Source of the DNA: Mycobacteroides saopaulense
Lineage (GTDB): Bacteria; Actinomycetota; Actinomycetes; Mycobacteriales; Mycobacteriaceae
Length of the DNA: 64,000 nt
NCBI RefSeq assembly: GCF_001456355.1
Contig: NZ_CP010271.1
Span: 3,534,001-3,598,000, forward strand
Direction of reading: 5' to 3'
A program made the position numbers and the translations under genes. The first letter of the stretch is position 1. The number at the start of each line of letters is the position of its first letter. Under the pieces are notes generated by a model that was not told where the DNA came from, ran no database searches, and saw only the letters and a program-made list of their open reading frames with translations. Shown piece by piece: positions 20,218 to 30,818 of the stretch.

Positions 20218-20875
20218 GGCTGCCTCCCTGTGCTGCCGCAGCTGCGAACTCGGCACGGGCCCGGAGCATGCCGGCCGGTGCCACGTCCTCGATGGGCAGA
20301 CCGCGCCGGGCCGCAACCTCTTCGGGGCGCTGCAGCTGCTTGAGCGCCGCGACGGTTGCGTGCACCACGTTGATGGCGTTGTCGCTACCCAGCGACTTGG
20401 CCAGGATGTCGTGCACGCCGGCGCATTCCAGCACCGCGCGGGCAGCGCCACCGGCGATCACACCGGTACCGGCCGAGGCCGGACGCAGCATGACGACACC
20501 GGCGGAGTCCTCGCCCTGAACCGGGTGGGTGATGGTGCCGCCGATGAGCGGAACGCGGAAGAAGTTCTTGCGAGCCTCGTCCACACCCTTGGCGATGGCG
20601 GCCGGAACTTCCTTGGCCTTGCCGTAGCCGACGCCCACCAGACCGTTGCCGTCGCCGACGATCACCAGCGCGGTGAAGCTGAACCGGCGACCACCCTTGA
20701 CGACCTTGGAGACGCGGTTGATGGTGACCACGCGCTCCAGGTAGTTGCTCTTCTCGGCGTTGTCACGCCCACCACGACGGTCGTCGCGGTTGTCACGGCG
20801 TCCACGGCCGCCCTCGCGACCGTCGTTGGAGCCGCCTGCATTGTCGGGAGCGCCCGAATTGCGCTGCGCCATCAT
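20210..20875 (-). CDS. rpsE: 30S ribosomal protein uS5
   Basis: 221 residues. The S5 core starts at [20 protein letters not shown]; before it lies a 45-residue Gly/Arg/Asp-rich low-complexity extension typical of mycobacteria. There are two adjacent ATGs at 20875 and 20872 behind AAGGGACAGC; the first is used here, the choice changes one residue. Contributes to decoding fidelity in the 30S subunit. Confidence 0.95.
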   Translation of the reverse strand: MMAQRNSGAPDNAGGSNDGREGGRGRRDNRDDRRGGRDNAEKSNYLERVVTINRVSKVVKGGRRFSFTALVIVGDGNGLVGVGYGKAKEVPAAIAKGVDEARKNFFRVPLIGGTITHPVQGEDSAGVVMLRPASAGTGVIAGGAARAVLECAGVHDILAKSLGSDNAINVVHATVAALKQLQRPEEVAARRGLPIEDVAPAGMLRARAEFAAAAAQGGSHG

Positions 20876-20912
20876 GCTGTCCCTTCTTGGAAAATCCGAG
20901 CAAGTCCGAACA

Positions 20913-21320
20913 TCAGAACACCAGCCCGTTCTCGCGGGCGGCGTCGGCAAGTGCGGCGATCCGGCCACCGTAGGTGTAGCCACCACGGTCGAACACCACG
21001 GTGTCCACGCCGGCAGCCTTCGCACGCTCGGCGATCAGCTGACCGACCCGGGCACTGCGTGCCTTCTTGTCGCCGTCCACTGCCTGCACATCGGGCTCGA
21101 TGGACGAGGCCGCCGCCAGGGTGGTACCGGTGAGATCGTTGACCAGCTGCACGTGGATGTGGCGAGCCGAACGGTTGACGACCAGACGCGGCCGCTCGTC
21201 GGTGCCGGACACCTTCTTGCGCAGACGTGCGTGACGACGCAGACGCGAGGCGCGACGCACCTCCGAGACGCTCTTGCCGACGGGCTCGTGCTGCTTCGAT
21301 TCTGTCTTGGTTTGAGCCAT
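20913..21320 (-). CDS. rplR: 50S ribosomal protein uL18
   Basis: 135 residues, binds 5S rRNA; ends [17 protein letters not shown] at 21320 gives MAQTKTES, in line with other mycobacteria; a GTG at 21326 overlapping the rplF stop (GTGA) would add two residues and cannot be excluded. Confidence 0.95.
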   Translation of the reverse strand: MAQTKTESKQHEPVGKSVSEVRRASRLRRHARLRKKVSGTDERPRLVVNRSARHIHVQLVNDLTGTTLAAASSIEPDVQAVDGDKKARSARVGQLIAERAKAAGVDTVVFDRGGYTYGGRIAALADAARENGLVF

Positions 21321-21322
21321 GG

Positions 21323-21862
21323 TCACTTACCTGTCTTTCCGACCTTGCGGCGGATCTGCTCACCCTCGTAGCGAATGCCCTTGCCCTTGTAGGGGTCCGG
21401 ACGACGCAGGCGGCGGATGTTGGCCGAAATCTGGCCAACCTTCTGCTTGTCGATTCCGCTGATCGAGAACTTGGTGGGGGTCTCGACCGCGAACGTGATG
21501 CCCTCGGGCGCCTCGATCAGCACCGGGTGGCTGTAACCGAGCGCGAACTCCAGGTTCGAGCCCTTGGCCACCACGCGGTAACCGACGCCGAAGATCTCCA
21601 TCTTGGTGGTGTAACCCTGGGTCACACCGGTCACCAGGTTGGCGATCAGGGTGCGGGACAGGCCGTGCAGCGAGCGGTTGCGCCGCTCGTCGTCCGGGCG
21701 GGTCACCACGATGGCGCCATCGTCATTGCGCGACACCGAGATCGGCTCGCTCACTGTCAGCTCAAGGGTGCCCTTGGAGCCCTTCACGGAGATGTTCTGG
21801 CCGTCGATGTTGACGTCCACTCCCGAAGGAACCGGCACCGGCTGCTTACCAATACGCGACAT
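21323..21862 (-). CDS. rplF: 50S ribosomal protein uL6
   Basis: 179 residues, starts [19 protein letters not shown] and ends [13 protein letters not shown], with the two duplicated L6 domains. Full length. Lies 15 bp after rpsH and abuts rplR. Confidence 0.97.
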   Translation of the reverse strand: MSRIGKQPVPVPSGVDVNIDGQNISVKGSKGTLELTVSEPISVSRNDDGAIVVTRPDDERRNRSLHGLSRTLIANLVTGVTQGYTTKMEIFGVGYRVVAKGSNLEFALGYSHPVLIEAPEGITFAVETPTKFSISGIDKQKVGQISANIRRLRRPDPYKGKGIRYEGEQIRRKVGKTGK

Positions 21863-21877
21863 GTTTTTAGTCCTCCC

Positions 21878-22276
21878 CTACCAGACGTACGCGAGGACTT
21901 CGCCGCCCACGCCCTGTCGGGCTGCCTGGCGGTCGGTGAGCAGGCCAGTGGACGTGGAGATGATCGCCACGCCCAGGCCACCGAGAACCTTGGGCAGATT
22001 GGTGGATTTTGCGTACACACGCAGACCGGGCTTCGACACGCGGCGCAGACCGGCGATGCTGCGCTCACGGCTGGGGCCGTACTTGAGCGAGACAACCAGG
22101 TTCTTGCCCACGCGGGCGTCCTCGGTGCGGTAATCGGTGATGTAGCCCTCGCGCTTGAGGATCTCGGCGATGTTGGCCTTGATCTTCGAGTGCGGAAGGG
22201 TCACCTCATCGTGGTATGCCGAATTGGCATTGCGCAGACGTGTCAGAAAGTCTGCGATCGGATCAGTCATGGTCAT
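21878..22276 (-). CDS. rpsH: 30S ribosomal protein uS8
   Basis: 132 residues, from [19 protein letters not shown] to GEVLAYVW, matching the mycobacterial length. A second ATG two codons in (22270) is possible. uS8 is the classic spc-operon repressor in E. coli. Here rpsH is the first gene of its block: rpsN, normally just before it, is 6.8 kb away, so rpsH has a long private leader and a probable promoter at 22495-22523. Confidence 0.97.
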   Translation of the reverse strand: MTMTDPIADFLTRLRNANSAYHDEVTLPHSKIKANIAEILKREGYITDYRTEDARVGKNLVVSLKYGPSRERSIAGLRRVSKPGLRVYAKSTNLPKVLGGLGVAIISTSTGLLTDRQAARQGVGGEVLAYVW

Positions 22277-22494
22277 GACAGAGTCCATCAACCTTTCTCG
22301 CCGCGGTTCCCATGCAGCATGCTCGTACCGGTTCCCGTAAAGGGCCTGGTACATCACATCGTGGGCCTACTGCGAAGTGATCTTCCGTATCTGACCGGGT
22401 TCGGTCAGGGGTCGTACATCGGCAGTGCTGTTCCTGGAACCCGAAAGCACATGTCGACCGGCCATGGGCGAAACACAGCCCAGGCAACCGGTCA

Positions 22495-22523
22495 AGTGTA
22501 GGTGAGCTGGACGTACGGACCAA
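22495..22523 (-). promoter_or_regulatory. Candidate promoter for rpsH-rplO block
   Basis: Minus strand TTGGTC (22523-22518), 17-bp spacer, TACACT (22500-22495). The predicted transcript has a leader of about 210 nt before rpsH, containing a small hairpin CTGACC/GGTCAG near 22395-22412. The promoter sits just after the stop of the exported protein gene at 22541. Same TTGG/TACACT pattern as upstream of rplN. Confidence 0.45.
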
Positions 22524-22540
22524 ATCGGCGACGATCGAGC

Positions 22541-23032
22541 TCAGCTCGTCGGCGTCAACGTGAACGGCAGCCAGTAGGTGCCCGGGCCGTCGCCCGGACA
22601 TCCGGGCGCACCCACCGCGAATGTCCGCTCACCGGAGAAGCTGCCGTCGCCGTTCGGCACCAGGAAGTCGGACCTGGCCGCGGTCACCGCGCCGCCGTCG
22701 TCGCAGTGGAACGGATAGTTCGCGGCCGATTCCCATCGATCGCCGTTCCATCGATAGTCGAAGAGGGCGGGCGCATTGGGGTTGTCGGCCAGCTCGGCCA
22801 ACCGCAGCCAGTGCGCGACGCATCCCTGCGCGGTGCACGTGGTGGTGAAGCTGGCGGCCTGCGTCGACGGGTCCGAAGGGTCCGGCCTGCCCTCGAAGGT
22901 CTGCCGCGAATGGTCCAGATAGGTGTCGTAGGTGCCGTACAGCGGCACCGGCTCGGGCCGGTCGGCGCGCGCCACCGCGGCACCGGAGGATGCCGTGACG
23001 ACCGCGAGCGCCAACGCGCCCCAGCTGCGCAT
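22541..23032 (-). CDS. Secreted protein of unknown function
   Basis: 163 residues, family not recognised beyond small mycobacterial exported proteins. A signal peptide (about 1-24, ending AVARADRP) is followed by YGTYDTYLDHSRQTF and four cysteines (in TTTCTAQGC, PFHCDDG and GAPGCPG), suggesting two disulfides. The sequence DNPNAPALFDYRWNGDRW has the look of a beta-rich binding domain. It is the last of the genes inserted between rpsN and rpsH. Confidence 0.7.
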   Translation of the reverse strand: MRSWGALALAVVTASSGAAVARADRPEPVPLYGTYDTYLDHSRQTFEGRPDPSDPSTQAASFTTTCTAQGCVAHWLRLAELADNPNAPALFDYRWNGDRWESAANYPFHCDDGGAVTAARSDFLVPNGDGSFSGERTFAVGAPGCPGDGPGTYWLPFTLTPTS

Positions 23033-23088
23033 ATGTCACTGATAACACAGCTGATGCGCGTCCGAAGCCGAACGATCGAACAAGATCC

Positions 23089-24471
<1,383 letters not shown>

Positions 24472-24498
24472 CTAACAACGCGGCATAAGACCCAGTGG

Positions 24499-25062
24499 TC
24501 AGGCAGCAGGTGCGGGCGCCGTGGCCAGCGCGTTGCCCTTGATGGTGTAGAAGAACGTGCCCTCTTCGGTCTCGGTCCGGATCAGGCCCGGTCCGGCGCT
24601 CTCAGGATGCCCGTCGACCACACCGACGCGCGACAACTTGGGGTTGGTGCCCACCGCGTGCCAGATGGCCCATTTCCCGTCCTTCACACGCGCATCGACC
24701 TGAACCAGCAGATCGTCGCGTCCGTCCTGATCGATATCGAGCAACTCGACCTTGGCGTTGCCGAGCCAGCCCTTGAACGGCTCGGAGATCGTCTGCACAA
24801 CCTTGCCGTCGCCGGTGCGCACCGTCACGGTGGTGGTCGCTCCTTCGGGCTGGGGCGTGCTGCTCTTCTCGAAGCGCAAGCCGAACTGATCACTGGACTG
24901 CAGCACCTCGGAGTCGGCACTGGCCACACCCGGAAGTGCCACTAGAGCCAACGCTGCAAGCGCTGCCACTCCGGTTGCGCGCAACCGCGCCTTGGTAATT
25001 TCTCGTCGACCCTGCGAGACCTGCATCGGTGTGTGTCCATTCGTCATAATTTGCTCAGACAT
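24499..25062 (-). CDS. Exported protein with FG-GAP-like Asp loop
   Basis: 187 residues, function unknown. A signal peptide with a long positively charged start (KARLRATGVAALAALALVAL, then PGVASADSE) ends near residue 50. The mature part has one Asp-rich loop DIDQDGRDDLLVQV resembling calcium-binding FG-GAP repeats, the same motif as in the two lipoproteins at 15781 and 17369. ATG at 25062 (MSEQIMTNGH) is chosen; the frame is open 42 codons further up. A 336-bp non-coding gap precedes it. Confidence 0.65.
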   Translation of the reverse strand: MSEQIMTNGHTPMQVSQGRREITKARLRATGVAALAALALVALPGVASADSEVLQSSDQFGLRFEKSSTPQPEGATTTVTVRTGDGKVVQTISEPFKGWLGNAKVELLDIDQDGRDDLLVQVDARVKDGKWAIWHAVGTNPKLSRVGVVDGHPESAGPGLIRTETEEGTFFYTIKGNALATAPAPAA

Positions 25063-25398
25063 GATTTCTTCAACATCTCTCGCCACCCAACCCTCCAGAT
25101 CAGCGAGTGTGTCGAGCCACTGCCGGACTATCAGCAATGCGGCATCACCAAGGTATACCAGCGCCACACCTACCGCTAACTCAGCCAACTATTACGCGAT
25201 GCACAACACACTGCACAATCAACTCCCACACCTACCGCGCCTCTAGCAAAGTGTCTAATCATGCTGGCGAGAATCGCAATGGCCGCGCGCACGGGGCTGC
25301 AGAAGCCCCCCGGCACAGCATTGATGGTTGCTGATCACGGACTGTCAGCGTCACTCCGGAGTCACCCGGGCAGGGGGCGCACACCCTGCCGGCCCGAC
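25063..25398. other. 336-bp intergenic region between exported protein and acyltransferase genes
   Basis: No convincing coding sequence on either strand. It holds a pair of TGCACAA direct repeats (25200-25218), two copies of CACACCTACCGC (around 25164 and 25226), and a weak 7-bp GC hairpin (GGCAGGG/CCCTGCC, 25369-25390) just after the acyltransferase stop. The stretch 25180-25220 is more AT-rich than its surroundings and probably carries the promoter of the exported protein gene. Confidence 0.5.
25200..25218. promoter_or_regulatory. TGCACAA direct repeat pair, possible regulator site
   Basis: Two TGCACAA heptamers (25200-25206, 25212-25218) 12 bp apart, in the AT-richer part of the gap, about 140 bp upstream of the exported protein start. 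Helical-turn spacing suggests a protein-binding site; the factor is unknown. Confidence 0.3.
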
Positions 25399-27414
25399 TC
25401 ATGGGCGGGCGTGCTCAGCGATGAGGCGCGTGAATTCCGGCTGCAGCCGTTGCGATTCGCCGACGGTGATGTGCCCACCGTCGCGCGCCACCCATCGGGA
25501 TCCGATATTCGTGCGGCATACGCCATCGGGACAGATCACCGGACTCAGGTCGACCGTGGACACGCCGCGGAGGCGGCCAGCGGCGCGCTGTTCGGCCTCG
25601 GCGACCGGTTGTTGGTGCCGCCTAATTTCCGCCAATGCCGCGGAGCGACCGCATCGGGACGGCGACATCCAGACCCGATAACCCGGGCATTTGTACAGGT
25701 CCCAGTTCACGAAGTGCGGCAGGGTGTGCACGACGACAACCGGAACTCCCGCGGCCGCCAACTTCTGGAGCACCGCACCCATCCCCTGTTCCCACACGCG
25801 AGCCTTGCCGGCGTCGTCGCCAACCCAGGACTCGCTCTGCGGCAGGCGGAACCTGACGTGTTGATCGGCCAAGAAATAGTCGCTCGATGCCGAGGCGATC
25901 ACCACCAAACCTGGCCGGATATCGGCAAGAGCACGCGTCCAGCGCTGCACGAAGTCAAGGCAGCCGGGCGGCGAGGGCTCGAGCACCAGCTCGACGAACG
26001 GGCAGGCGGCATTGGTCGCGAGGATCATCGTCCGGTTTTGCTGTGCGGCCGCCGGGACAAGCGCCTCGGCGAACTGTCCGGCATTGGAATCGCCGAGCAG
26101 AACGACTGACCGCGCGTCGACTTCTGCGCCTTCGGGCCACAGGCAGTCCCGGCGGGTCTTGTCGTCGTCGGGCATGTTGCCGATGCACCCTCGATCCACA
26201 TCCAGGTGGGCCACTCGTTGTGCGCGCGCGTCACGGATCTCCGGCGTGGCTATCTGCGCGGCACCAAAGGTCACCGCGGAAACGAGCACCGCCAGGCCGA
26301 CGGACGTCTTCGCGAGCCGCGGCGCGCGAAGATCGGCGAGCACGCGCCCGGTGCGAATGGGATCCTCGACGTAGCGTTTCGACAGCCAGGCCGGGAGCAG
26401 CGACAGCACGCCCGCGCAGGGCAGCACCCACCGATACCGGGCGTCGACCGTGTTGTTGACGAAGACGATCACCGGCCAATGCCACAGATACCAGCTGTAG
26501 GACAGATCGCCGATCCACTGCATCGGCGCCGACGACAACGCCCGGCCGACCGGCTGCTGCGAGGACGTCGTCCCCGCGACGATCAGCAGCCCGGACCCCA
26601 GCACAGGAATCAGCGCATTGAATCCCGGGAAGGGGTCGGCAGCGGAGATCGCGAACGCACCCCAGACGACACCGGCAGCGCCGAGGACCGCCAGTGGCAG
26701 CGCCGTGCGCGCACCCCATCGGCGTATCCGGTTCTCACCCAGCGCGATCAGCGCACCGACCCCGAATTCCCATGCGCGCGTGGGCGAGCTGTAGAACGAG
26801 AAGGCCGCGTTGTGCGCGTGAAATGGGAAACCGGTGCTCGCCGTCAGGTAGATCGCGAGCAGGAACGACACGAGCGACAGCACCAGAAGCAGCACGAAGG
26901 TGACAGCCGGGCGACTGGCCCGCCGACGCGCCGCCACACAGGCGGCCAGCACCATCACACCCGGAAAGATCAGATAGAACTGCTCTTCCACCGCAAGCGA
27001 CCAGGTGTGCAGAAAAGGATTCATGGCTGCCGGGGCTGCGAAGTATCCAGAGGGCTCCAGGAACAGCACCGCGTTCGAGATGAACAAGGCCGCCGCGGCC
27101 GCTGTCCGGGCCGCCACCTGCATGGATCCCAGGGGGCTTTGAATGACCGCCGTCATCGGGAGCACTACCACGATCAGCAGGGCAAGTGCGGGCAGCAGCC
27201 GGCGGACTCTGCGCGCGTAGAAGCGGCGCAAGTCGATGCTCCCGGCTCGCTCGGTCTCGCGCAGCAGCAGTCGGGTGATCACGAATCCGGAGATGACGAA
27301 AAAGACGTCGACGCCCACGAATCCACCGGGGACAGGCAAGCCGCTGTGATACGCGACGACCAGGAGAACGGCGACCGCTCGCAAACCTTGAATATCCCGA
27401 CGGCGGTCAACCAC
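25399..27414 (-). CDS. OafA/YrhL-type acyltransferase with SGNH domain
   Basis: 671 residues. Residues 1-370 form an acyltransferase-3 membrane domain of about ten to eleven helices with AYHSG (catalytic His region), FFVISGFVI and the RFYARRVRRLLPAL segment. The rest is an extracytoplasmic SGNH domain with LLGDSNAGQFAEAL (Ser) and RDGGHIT (Asp/His). Such proteins O-acylate cell-surface polysaccharides or glycolipids. GTG at 27414 begins MVDRRRDIQGLRAVAV, the standard N-terminus. Acceptor not predictable. Confidence 0.9.
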   Translation of the reverse strand: MVDRRRDIQGLRAVAVLLVVAYHSGLPVPGGFVGVDVFFVISGFVITRLLLRETERAGSIDLRRFYARRVRRLLPALALLIVVVLPMTAVIQSPLGSMQVAARTAAAAALFISNAVLFLEPSGYFAAPAAMNPFLHTWSLAVEEQFYLIFPGVMVLAACVAARRRASRPAVTFVLLLVLSLVSFLLAIYLTASTGFPFHAHNAAFSFYSSPTRAWEFGVGALIALGENRIRRWGARTALPLAVLGAAGVVWGAFAISAADPFPGFNALIPVLGSGLLIVAGTTSSQQPVGRALSSAPMQWIGDLSYSWYLWHWPVIVFVNNTVDARYRWVLPCAGVLSLLPAWLSKRYVEDPIRTGRVLADLRAPRLAKTSVGLAVLVSAVTFGAAQIATPEIRDARAQRVAHLDVDRGCIGNMPDDDKTRRDCLWPEGAEVDARSVVLLGDSNAGQFAEALVPAAAQQNRTMILATNAACPFVELVLEPSPPGCLDFVQRWTRALADIRPGLVVIASASSDYFLADQHVRFRLPQSESWVGDDAGKARVWEQGMGAVLQKLAAAGVPVVVVHTLPHFVNWDLYKCPGYRVWMSPSRCGRSAALAEIRRHQQPVAEAEQRAAGRLRGVSTVDLSPVICPDGVCRTNIGSRWVARDGGHITVGESQRLQPEFTRLIAEHARP

Positions 27415-27462
27415 CGGCCGAGTCTAGATTACGAGCGTTTCCAGATTGATCGTGACCAGCGG

Positions 27463-28980
27463 CTAGCGCCAGTACCCGCACTGATGGGTTCCGGCGAAGC
27501 CTTCCGCCGGTTTCGGCATCGGTGGCGCCAGACGCTGAAACACCCCTCCGGGTGCATATTTGGGCCACTCGGGCTGGCCTTCGACGTTGGGATCCCCGGT
27601 CTTCACGAACTGCGCCCAGTACGCGATCATCTGCGCGGACAACGCTGCCGATTCCTGGTTCAGCGGCTTGGACATATCGAACAGGTATCCCAACTCGGAG
27701 CCGTGCGAGGCCCCGAGTGGCAATGGCGCGCCTTGATACTGCTGTTCCACCGGTGCCGCGGGATCGGCGAATTCGTACGCGTACACCGCCGACCTACGGG
27801 CTAACGCTTCGGCCATGCCCAGGGTCGGGCACGCGTAGCTGTTGTCGGTGTCGATGGCCGCGAGTGCGGCGAGCACGTTCCCGCCGAACGCCGGTAGCGG
27901 GTATCGCCGCCCAAGTTCGGCGGCCCGCTCCCCGTACTTGCTCTCGAGCACGCTCCGATAGTCCTCGGCGGTGCCAGGCGCGGGCTTGCCCTGATACTGC
28001 TGGGCCTCAAATACCGTGGCCTCGTTGGCATTACTGCCGATGAGCACGGGCACGGCGGACGAAAAGCCACTGGTGAACGCATCCAACGGCGGCATCGGCA
28101 GCTCGGGTGTGCCCGTCACCGGGCTTACCGGCAGGCCGATGCCGGAGAATTGCGGAGAATCCCGCAGTGCGTCAACCGGTAACGCGCGCAAGCAGGCGGC
28201 GTTGCCGCTTCCGGCGAGGCAACCTACATCGGCGGCGTAGGCCGCACTGTCGCGCGCGGCCGAGGAGACGGCGGCCTGCGCCTGGCAGGGAGCGCTCTCC
28301 AGGATGGCGGAGCGGAACAGTCCAGCGGCCTTGGGCGCCGTCATCAGATCGCATACCGAAACCCCACCGGCCGATTGGCCACCGATGGTGACCCGCTCGG
28401 GATCGCCACCGAAATCGGCGATGTTGTCGCGCACCCAGCGCAGCGCCGCCTCCTGATCCAGCAATCCGTAGTTGCCGATCACATCGGACAGGCCCAAGGA
28501 GGCCAGGAACCCCAAGGTCCCCAGCCGATAGTTGATGGTGACGACGGCAATTCCGCCCTGCTCGGCCAGCTTTCGCGCGTCGTAGCCCGAACCGTTCCCC
28601 GCGATGAAGGCACCGCCGTGGATCCACACCAACACCGGTACCTTCCCCTGGGTGTGGCGGGGCACGGTCACGTTGAGAACCAGGCAGTCCTCCGTCTGCG
28701 TCAGATCGCTTTCGTGTCCGGGCTGCGGGCATTCGACTCCGGGGCCCGTCGCGTCGCGGGTATCCGTCCACGGCGACACGGGCGCGGGCTCGGTGAATCG
28801 TCGCGGTCCGACCGGCGGCGCCGCGTAGGGAATGCCGGTGAAAACCCGTACCTGGTCGTCGATATGGCCGCGCACTGCGCCCGCACGGGTGTTGACGATC
28901 GTCGGATCCGCGGCCTTGGTGGTGCTGCACGACACCACGGCCGCCAGAAGCACCAGCACAGCCAATAGCAACCGCGTCAT
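27463..28980 (-). CDS. Type-B carboxylesterase, probable lipoprotein
   Basis: 505 residues. A signal peptide ends in the lipobox AVVSC (about residues 14-18), so it is likely anchored outside the membrane. The alpha/beta-hydrolase core shows VWIHGGAFIAGNG (oxyanion hole), GGQSAGGVSV (nucleophile Ser) and ASHGSELGYLF (His). It hydrolyses carboxylic esters of unknown type. ATG at 28980 starts the signal peptide; ATG at 28998 is six codons upstream and less likely. 48 bp separate it from the acyltransferase downstream, so the two may be co-transcribed. Confidence 0.9.
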   Translation of the reverse strand: MTRLLLAVLVLLAAVVSCSTTKAADPTIVNTRAGAVRGHIDDQVRVFTGIPYAAPPVGPRRFTEPAPVSPWTDTRDATGPGVECPQPGHESDLTQTEDCLVLNVTVPRHTQGKVPVLVWIHGGAFIAGNGSGYDARKLAEQGGIAVVTINYRLGTLGFLASLGLSDVIGNYGLLDQEAALRWVRDNIADFGGDPERVTIGGQSAGGVSVCDLMTAPKAAGLFRSAILESAPCQAQAAVSSAARDSAAYAADVGCLAGSGNAACLRALPVDALRDSPQFSGIGLPVSPVTGTPELPMPPLDAFTSGFSSAVPVLIGSNANEATVFEAQQYQGKPAPGTAEDYRSVLESKYGERAAELGRRYPLPAFGGNVLAALAAIDTDNSYACPTLGMAEALARRSAVYAYEFADPAAPVEQQYQGAPLPLGASHGSELGYLFDMSKPLNQESAALSAQMIAYWAQFVKTGDPNVEGQPEWPKYAPGGVFQRLAPPMPKPAEGFAGTHQCGYWR

Positions 28981-29054
28981 GTCACGCTTCTGGGGCACGG
29001 GCGCAAGCGTAATGGCCGTGGGCTACCGTCAGGCCCCAACGCGGTACAGAGACG

Positions 29055-29091
29055 ACAACAGGCCGGGACTCGACGAGTCCCGGCCTGTTGT
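29055..29091 (-). terminator. Terminator of the rplN-rpsN block
   Basis: Perfect 16-bp inverted repeat (ACAACAGGCCGGGACT and its complement) with a 5-base loop, starting 9 bp after the rpsN stop codon. No strong T-run follows, but the stem is very stable and well placed to end ribosomal transcription before the inserted carboxylesterase gene. Confidence 0.85.
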
Positions 29092-29099
29092 TCAGTGTC

Positions 29100-29285
29100 T
29101 TACCAGCTGCTCTTGTGGATGCCTGGCAGCTCGCCCGCGTGCGCCATCTCCCGCAGGCAGATTCGGCACAGGCCGAACTTGCGGAACACAGCGTGCGGAC
29201 GGCCACACCGGTTGCACCGGGTGTACGCGCGCACGGCGAACTTGGGCTTCTTGGCGGCCTTGTTAACCAGAGCCTTCTTTGCCAT
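29100..29285 (-). CDS. rpsN: 30S ribosomal protein uS14, type Z
   Basis: 61 residues with the zinc ribbon CNRCGRPH...CRICLREM, the zinc-binding short form. Full length from ATG at 29285 to [11 protein letters not shown]. It follows rplE by one base. Zinc-free alternative uS14 paralogues exist elsewhere in mycobacterial genomes under zinc control; this is the housekeeping copy. Confidence 0.97.
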   Translation of the reverse strand: MAKKALVNKAAKKPKFAVRAYTRCNRCGRPHAVFRKFGLCRICLREMAHAGELPGIHKSSW

Positions 29286-29286
29286 A

Positions 29287-29850
29287 TCAGTTCTCCTTGA
29301 AGGGGAAGCCGAGCTGGCGCAGCAGGGCCCGTCCCTCGTCGTCGTTGGTCGCCGAGGTGACGACGGTGATGTCCATGCCACGCGGGCGGTCGATGGAGTC
29401 CACGTCGATCTCGTGGAACATCGACTGCTCGGTGAGACCGAAGGTGTAGTTGCCCTTGCCGTCGAACTGCTTGGGCGACAGACCGCGGAAGTCGCGGATA
29501 CGCGGCAGTGCGATGGACACGAGGCGGTCCAGGAACTCCCACATGCGGTCGCCGCGCAGCGTGACGCGAGCACCGATCGGCATGCCTTCACGCAACTTGA
29601 ACTGCGCGATCGACTTGCGGGCCTTGCGGATCTCCGGCTTCTGGCCGGTGATCGCGGCCAGATCGGTGACGGCGCCGTTGATGAGCTTGGCGTCGCGCGC
29701 TGCGTCGCCGACACCCATGTTGACGACAACCTTCACGACGCCCGGGATCTGCATCACGTTGGCGTACTTGAACTCGTCGTTCAGCGCGGTCTTGATCTCC
29801 TCGCGGTAGCGAGTCTTCAGACGGGGCTGAGCGTTTTCAGTAGTGGTCAT
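29287..29850 (-). CDS. rplE: 50S ribosomal protein uL5
   Basis: 187 residues, binds 5S rRNA. Contains [12 protein letters not shown] and the conserved [20 protein letters not shown]. Starts at ATG 29850, which overlaps the rplX stop (ATGA), indicating coupled translation. Confidence 0.97.
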   Translation of the reverse strand: MTTTENAQPRLKTRYREEIKTALNDEFKYANVMQIPGVVKVVVNMGVGDAARDAKLINGAVTDLAAITGQKPEIRKARKSIAQFKLREGMPIGARVTLRGDRMWEFLDRLVSIALPRIRDFRGLSPKQFDGKGNYTFGLTEQSMFHEIDVDSIDRPRGMDITVVTSATNDDEGRALLRQLGFPFKEN

Positions 29851-30167
29851 CAGATGTCCTTCCCGTTGCGGCGGGAGATTCGGACCTTCTTGCCGGTCTC
29901 TTCGTCGACGCGGTAGCCGATGCGGGTCGGCTTGCCGTCGGAGTCGATCACCATCACGTTCGAGACGTGGATGGGGGCCTCCTGCGTCACGATGCCGCCG
30001 GAGGATGCGCCGCGCTCATTGGCCGACTGGGGGGTGTGCTTCTTGATCCGGTTGACGCCCTCGACGAGGACACGGCTGCGCTCGGGGTAGGCCGCGATGA
30101 CCTTGCCCTTGGCGCCCTTGTCCTTACCGGCGATGACGAGAACGGTGTCGCCCTTGTGCACCTTCAT
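29850..30167 (-). CDS. rplX: 50S ribosomal protein uL24
   Basis: 105 residues, an early assembly protein with the KOW motif in [21 protein letters not shown]. Full length. ATG at 30167 directly follows the rplN stop. Confidence 0.97.
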   Translation of the reverse strand: MKVHKGDTVLVIAGKDKGAKGKVIAAYPERSRVLVEGVNRIKKHTPQSANERGASSGGIVTQEAPIHVSNVMVIDSDGKPTRIGYRVDEETGKKVRISRRNGKDI

Positions 30168-30536
30168 TTACAGCACCTCCGGGGCGAGCGAAACGATCTT
30201 CATGAACTTCTTGTCGCGAAGCTCGCGACCGACGGGCCCGAAGATGCGGGTACCACGCGGGTCGTTGTCGGCCTTGATGATGACGGCGGCGTTCTCGTCG
30301 AACTTGATGTAGCTGCCATCCGGGCGGCGACGCTCTTTGACGGTGCGGACTACGACGGCCTTGACGACGTCACCACGCTTGACGGTGCCTCCGGGGATGG
30401 CGTCCTTGACGGTCGCCACAATGATGTCCCCGATCCCGGCATAGCGTCGCGACGAGCCACCGAGCACGCGGATGCACAAGATCTCCTTGGCACCGGTGTT
30501 GTCGGCGACCTTCAGCCGTGACTCCTGCTGAATCAC
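30168..30536 (-). CDS. rplN: 50S ribosomal protein uL14
   Basis: 122 residues, [20 protein letters not shown] to [12 protein letters not shown], full length. First gene of the rplN-rplX-rplE-rpsN block. rpsQ, its normal neighbour, is 3.8 kb away, as in M. tuberculosis where other genes also separate the two. A probable promoter is at 30694-30723. Confidence 0.97.
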   Translation of the reverse strand: MIQQESRLKVADNTGAKEILCIRVLGGSSRRYAGIGDIIVATVKDAIPGGTVKRGDVVKAVVVRTVKERRRPDGSYIKFDENAAVIIKADNDPRGTRIFGPVGRELRDKKFMKIVSLAPEVL

Positions 30537-30693
30537 TGGTCTCTCCTACGTGACCTGGAAGTGGATGTGCGGCGGATTCCGACCCGACGCACGCGGTCAT
30601 GTTGTCTGCAGGGCACGCGTCATCCCCGGGTTTTCACCTGGTGGGAATGCCTACCTGCCCCGGGGCGCCAAACACCCACAAGACAACCGCCCT

Positions 30694-30723
30694 AGTGTAG
30701 GTGAACCCGCAGGTGAAACCCAA
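30694..30723 (-). promoter_or_regulatory. Candidate promoter for rplN-rpsN block
   Basis: Minus strand TTGGGT (30723-30718), 18-bp spacer, TACACT (30699-30694). The leader to rplN would be about 150 nt. The sequence CACCTACACT around the -10 is identical to that before rpsH. It lies in the 282-bp gap between the MFS permease stop and rplN; the rest of that gap shows only a short CCGCC/GGCGG hairpin near 30759-30773 that may end the permease transcript. Confidence 0.45.
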
Positions 30724-30818
30724 ATCGCACCTCCGGGCGGCCCCCTCCCCGCCGACACGCCGCCTCGGGGCGGTTTCGTATCGCACATGTCCGCCACGAA
30801 CGGGCGTGTCGACGAGGG

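Noticed and set aside
25366..25396. Terminator after the acyltransferase gene
   Set aside because: Only a 7-bp GC stem with an 8-base loop and no T-run; kept as a remark in the gap description.
26206..27804. 532-codon plus-strand frame opposite the acyltransferase
   Set aside because: Arg/Gln/His-rich, no domain, no ribosome binding site, and the minus strand has a complete acyltransferase with catalytic motifs.
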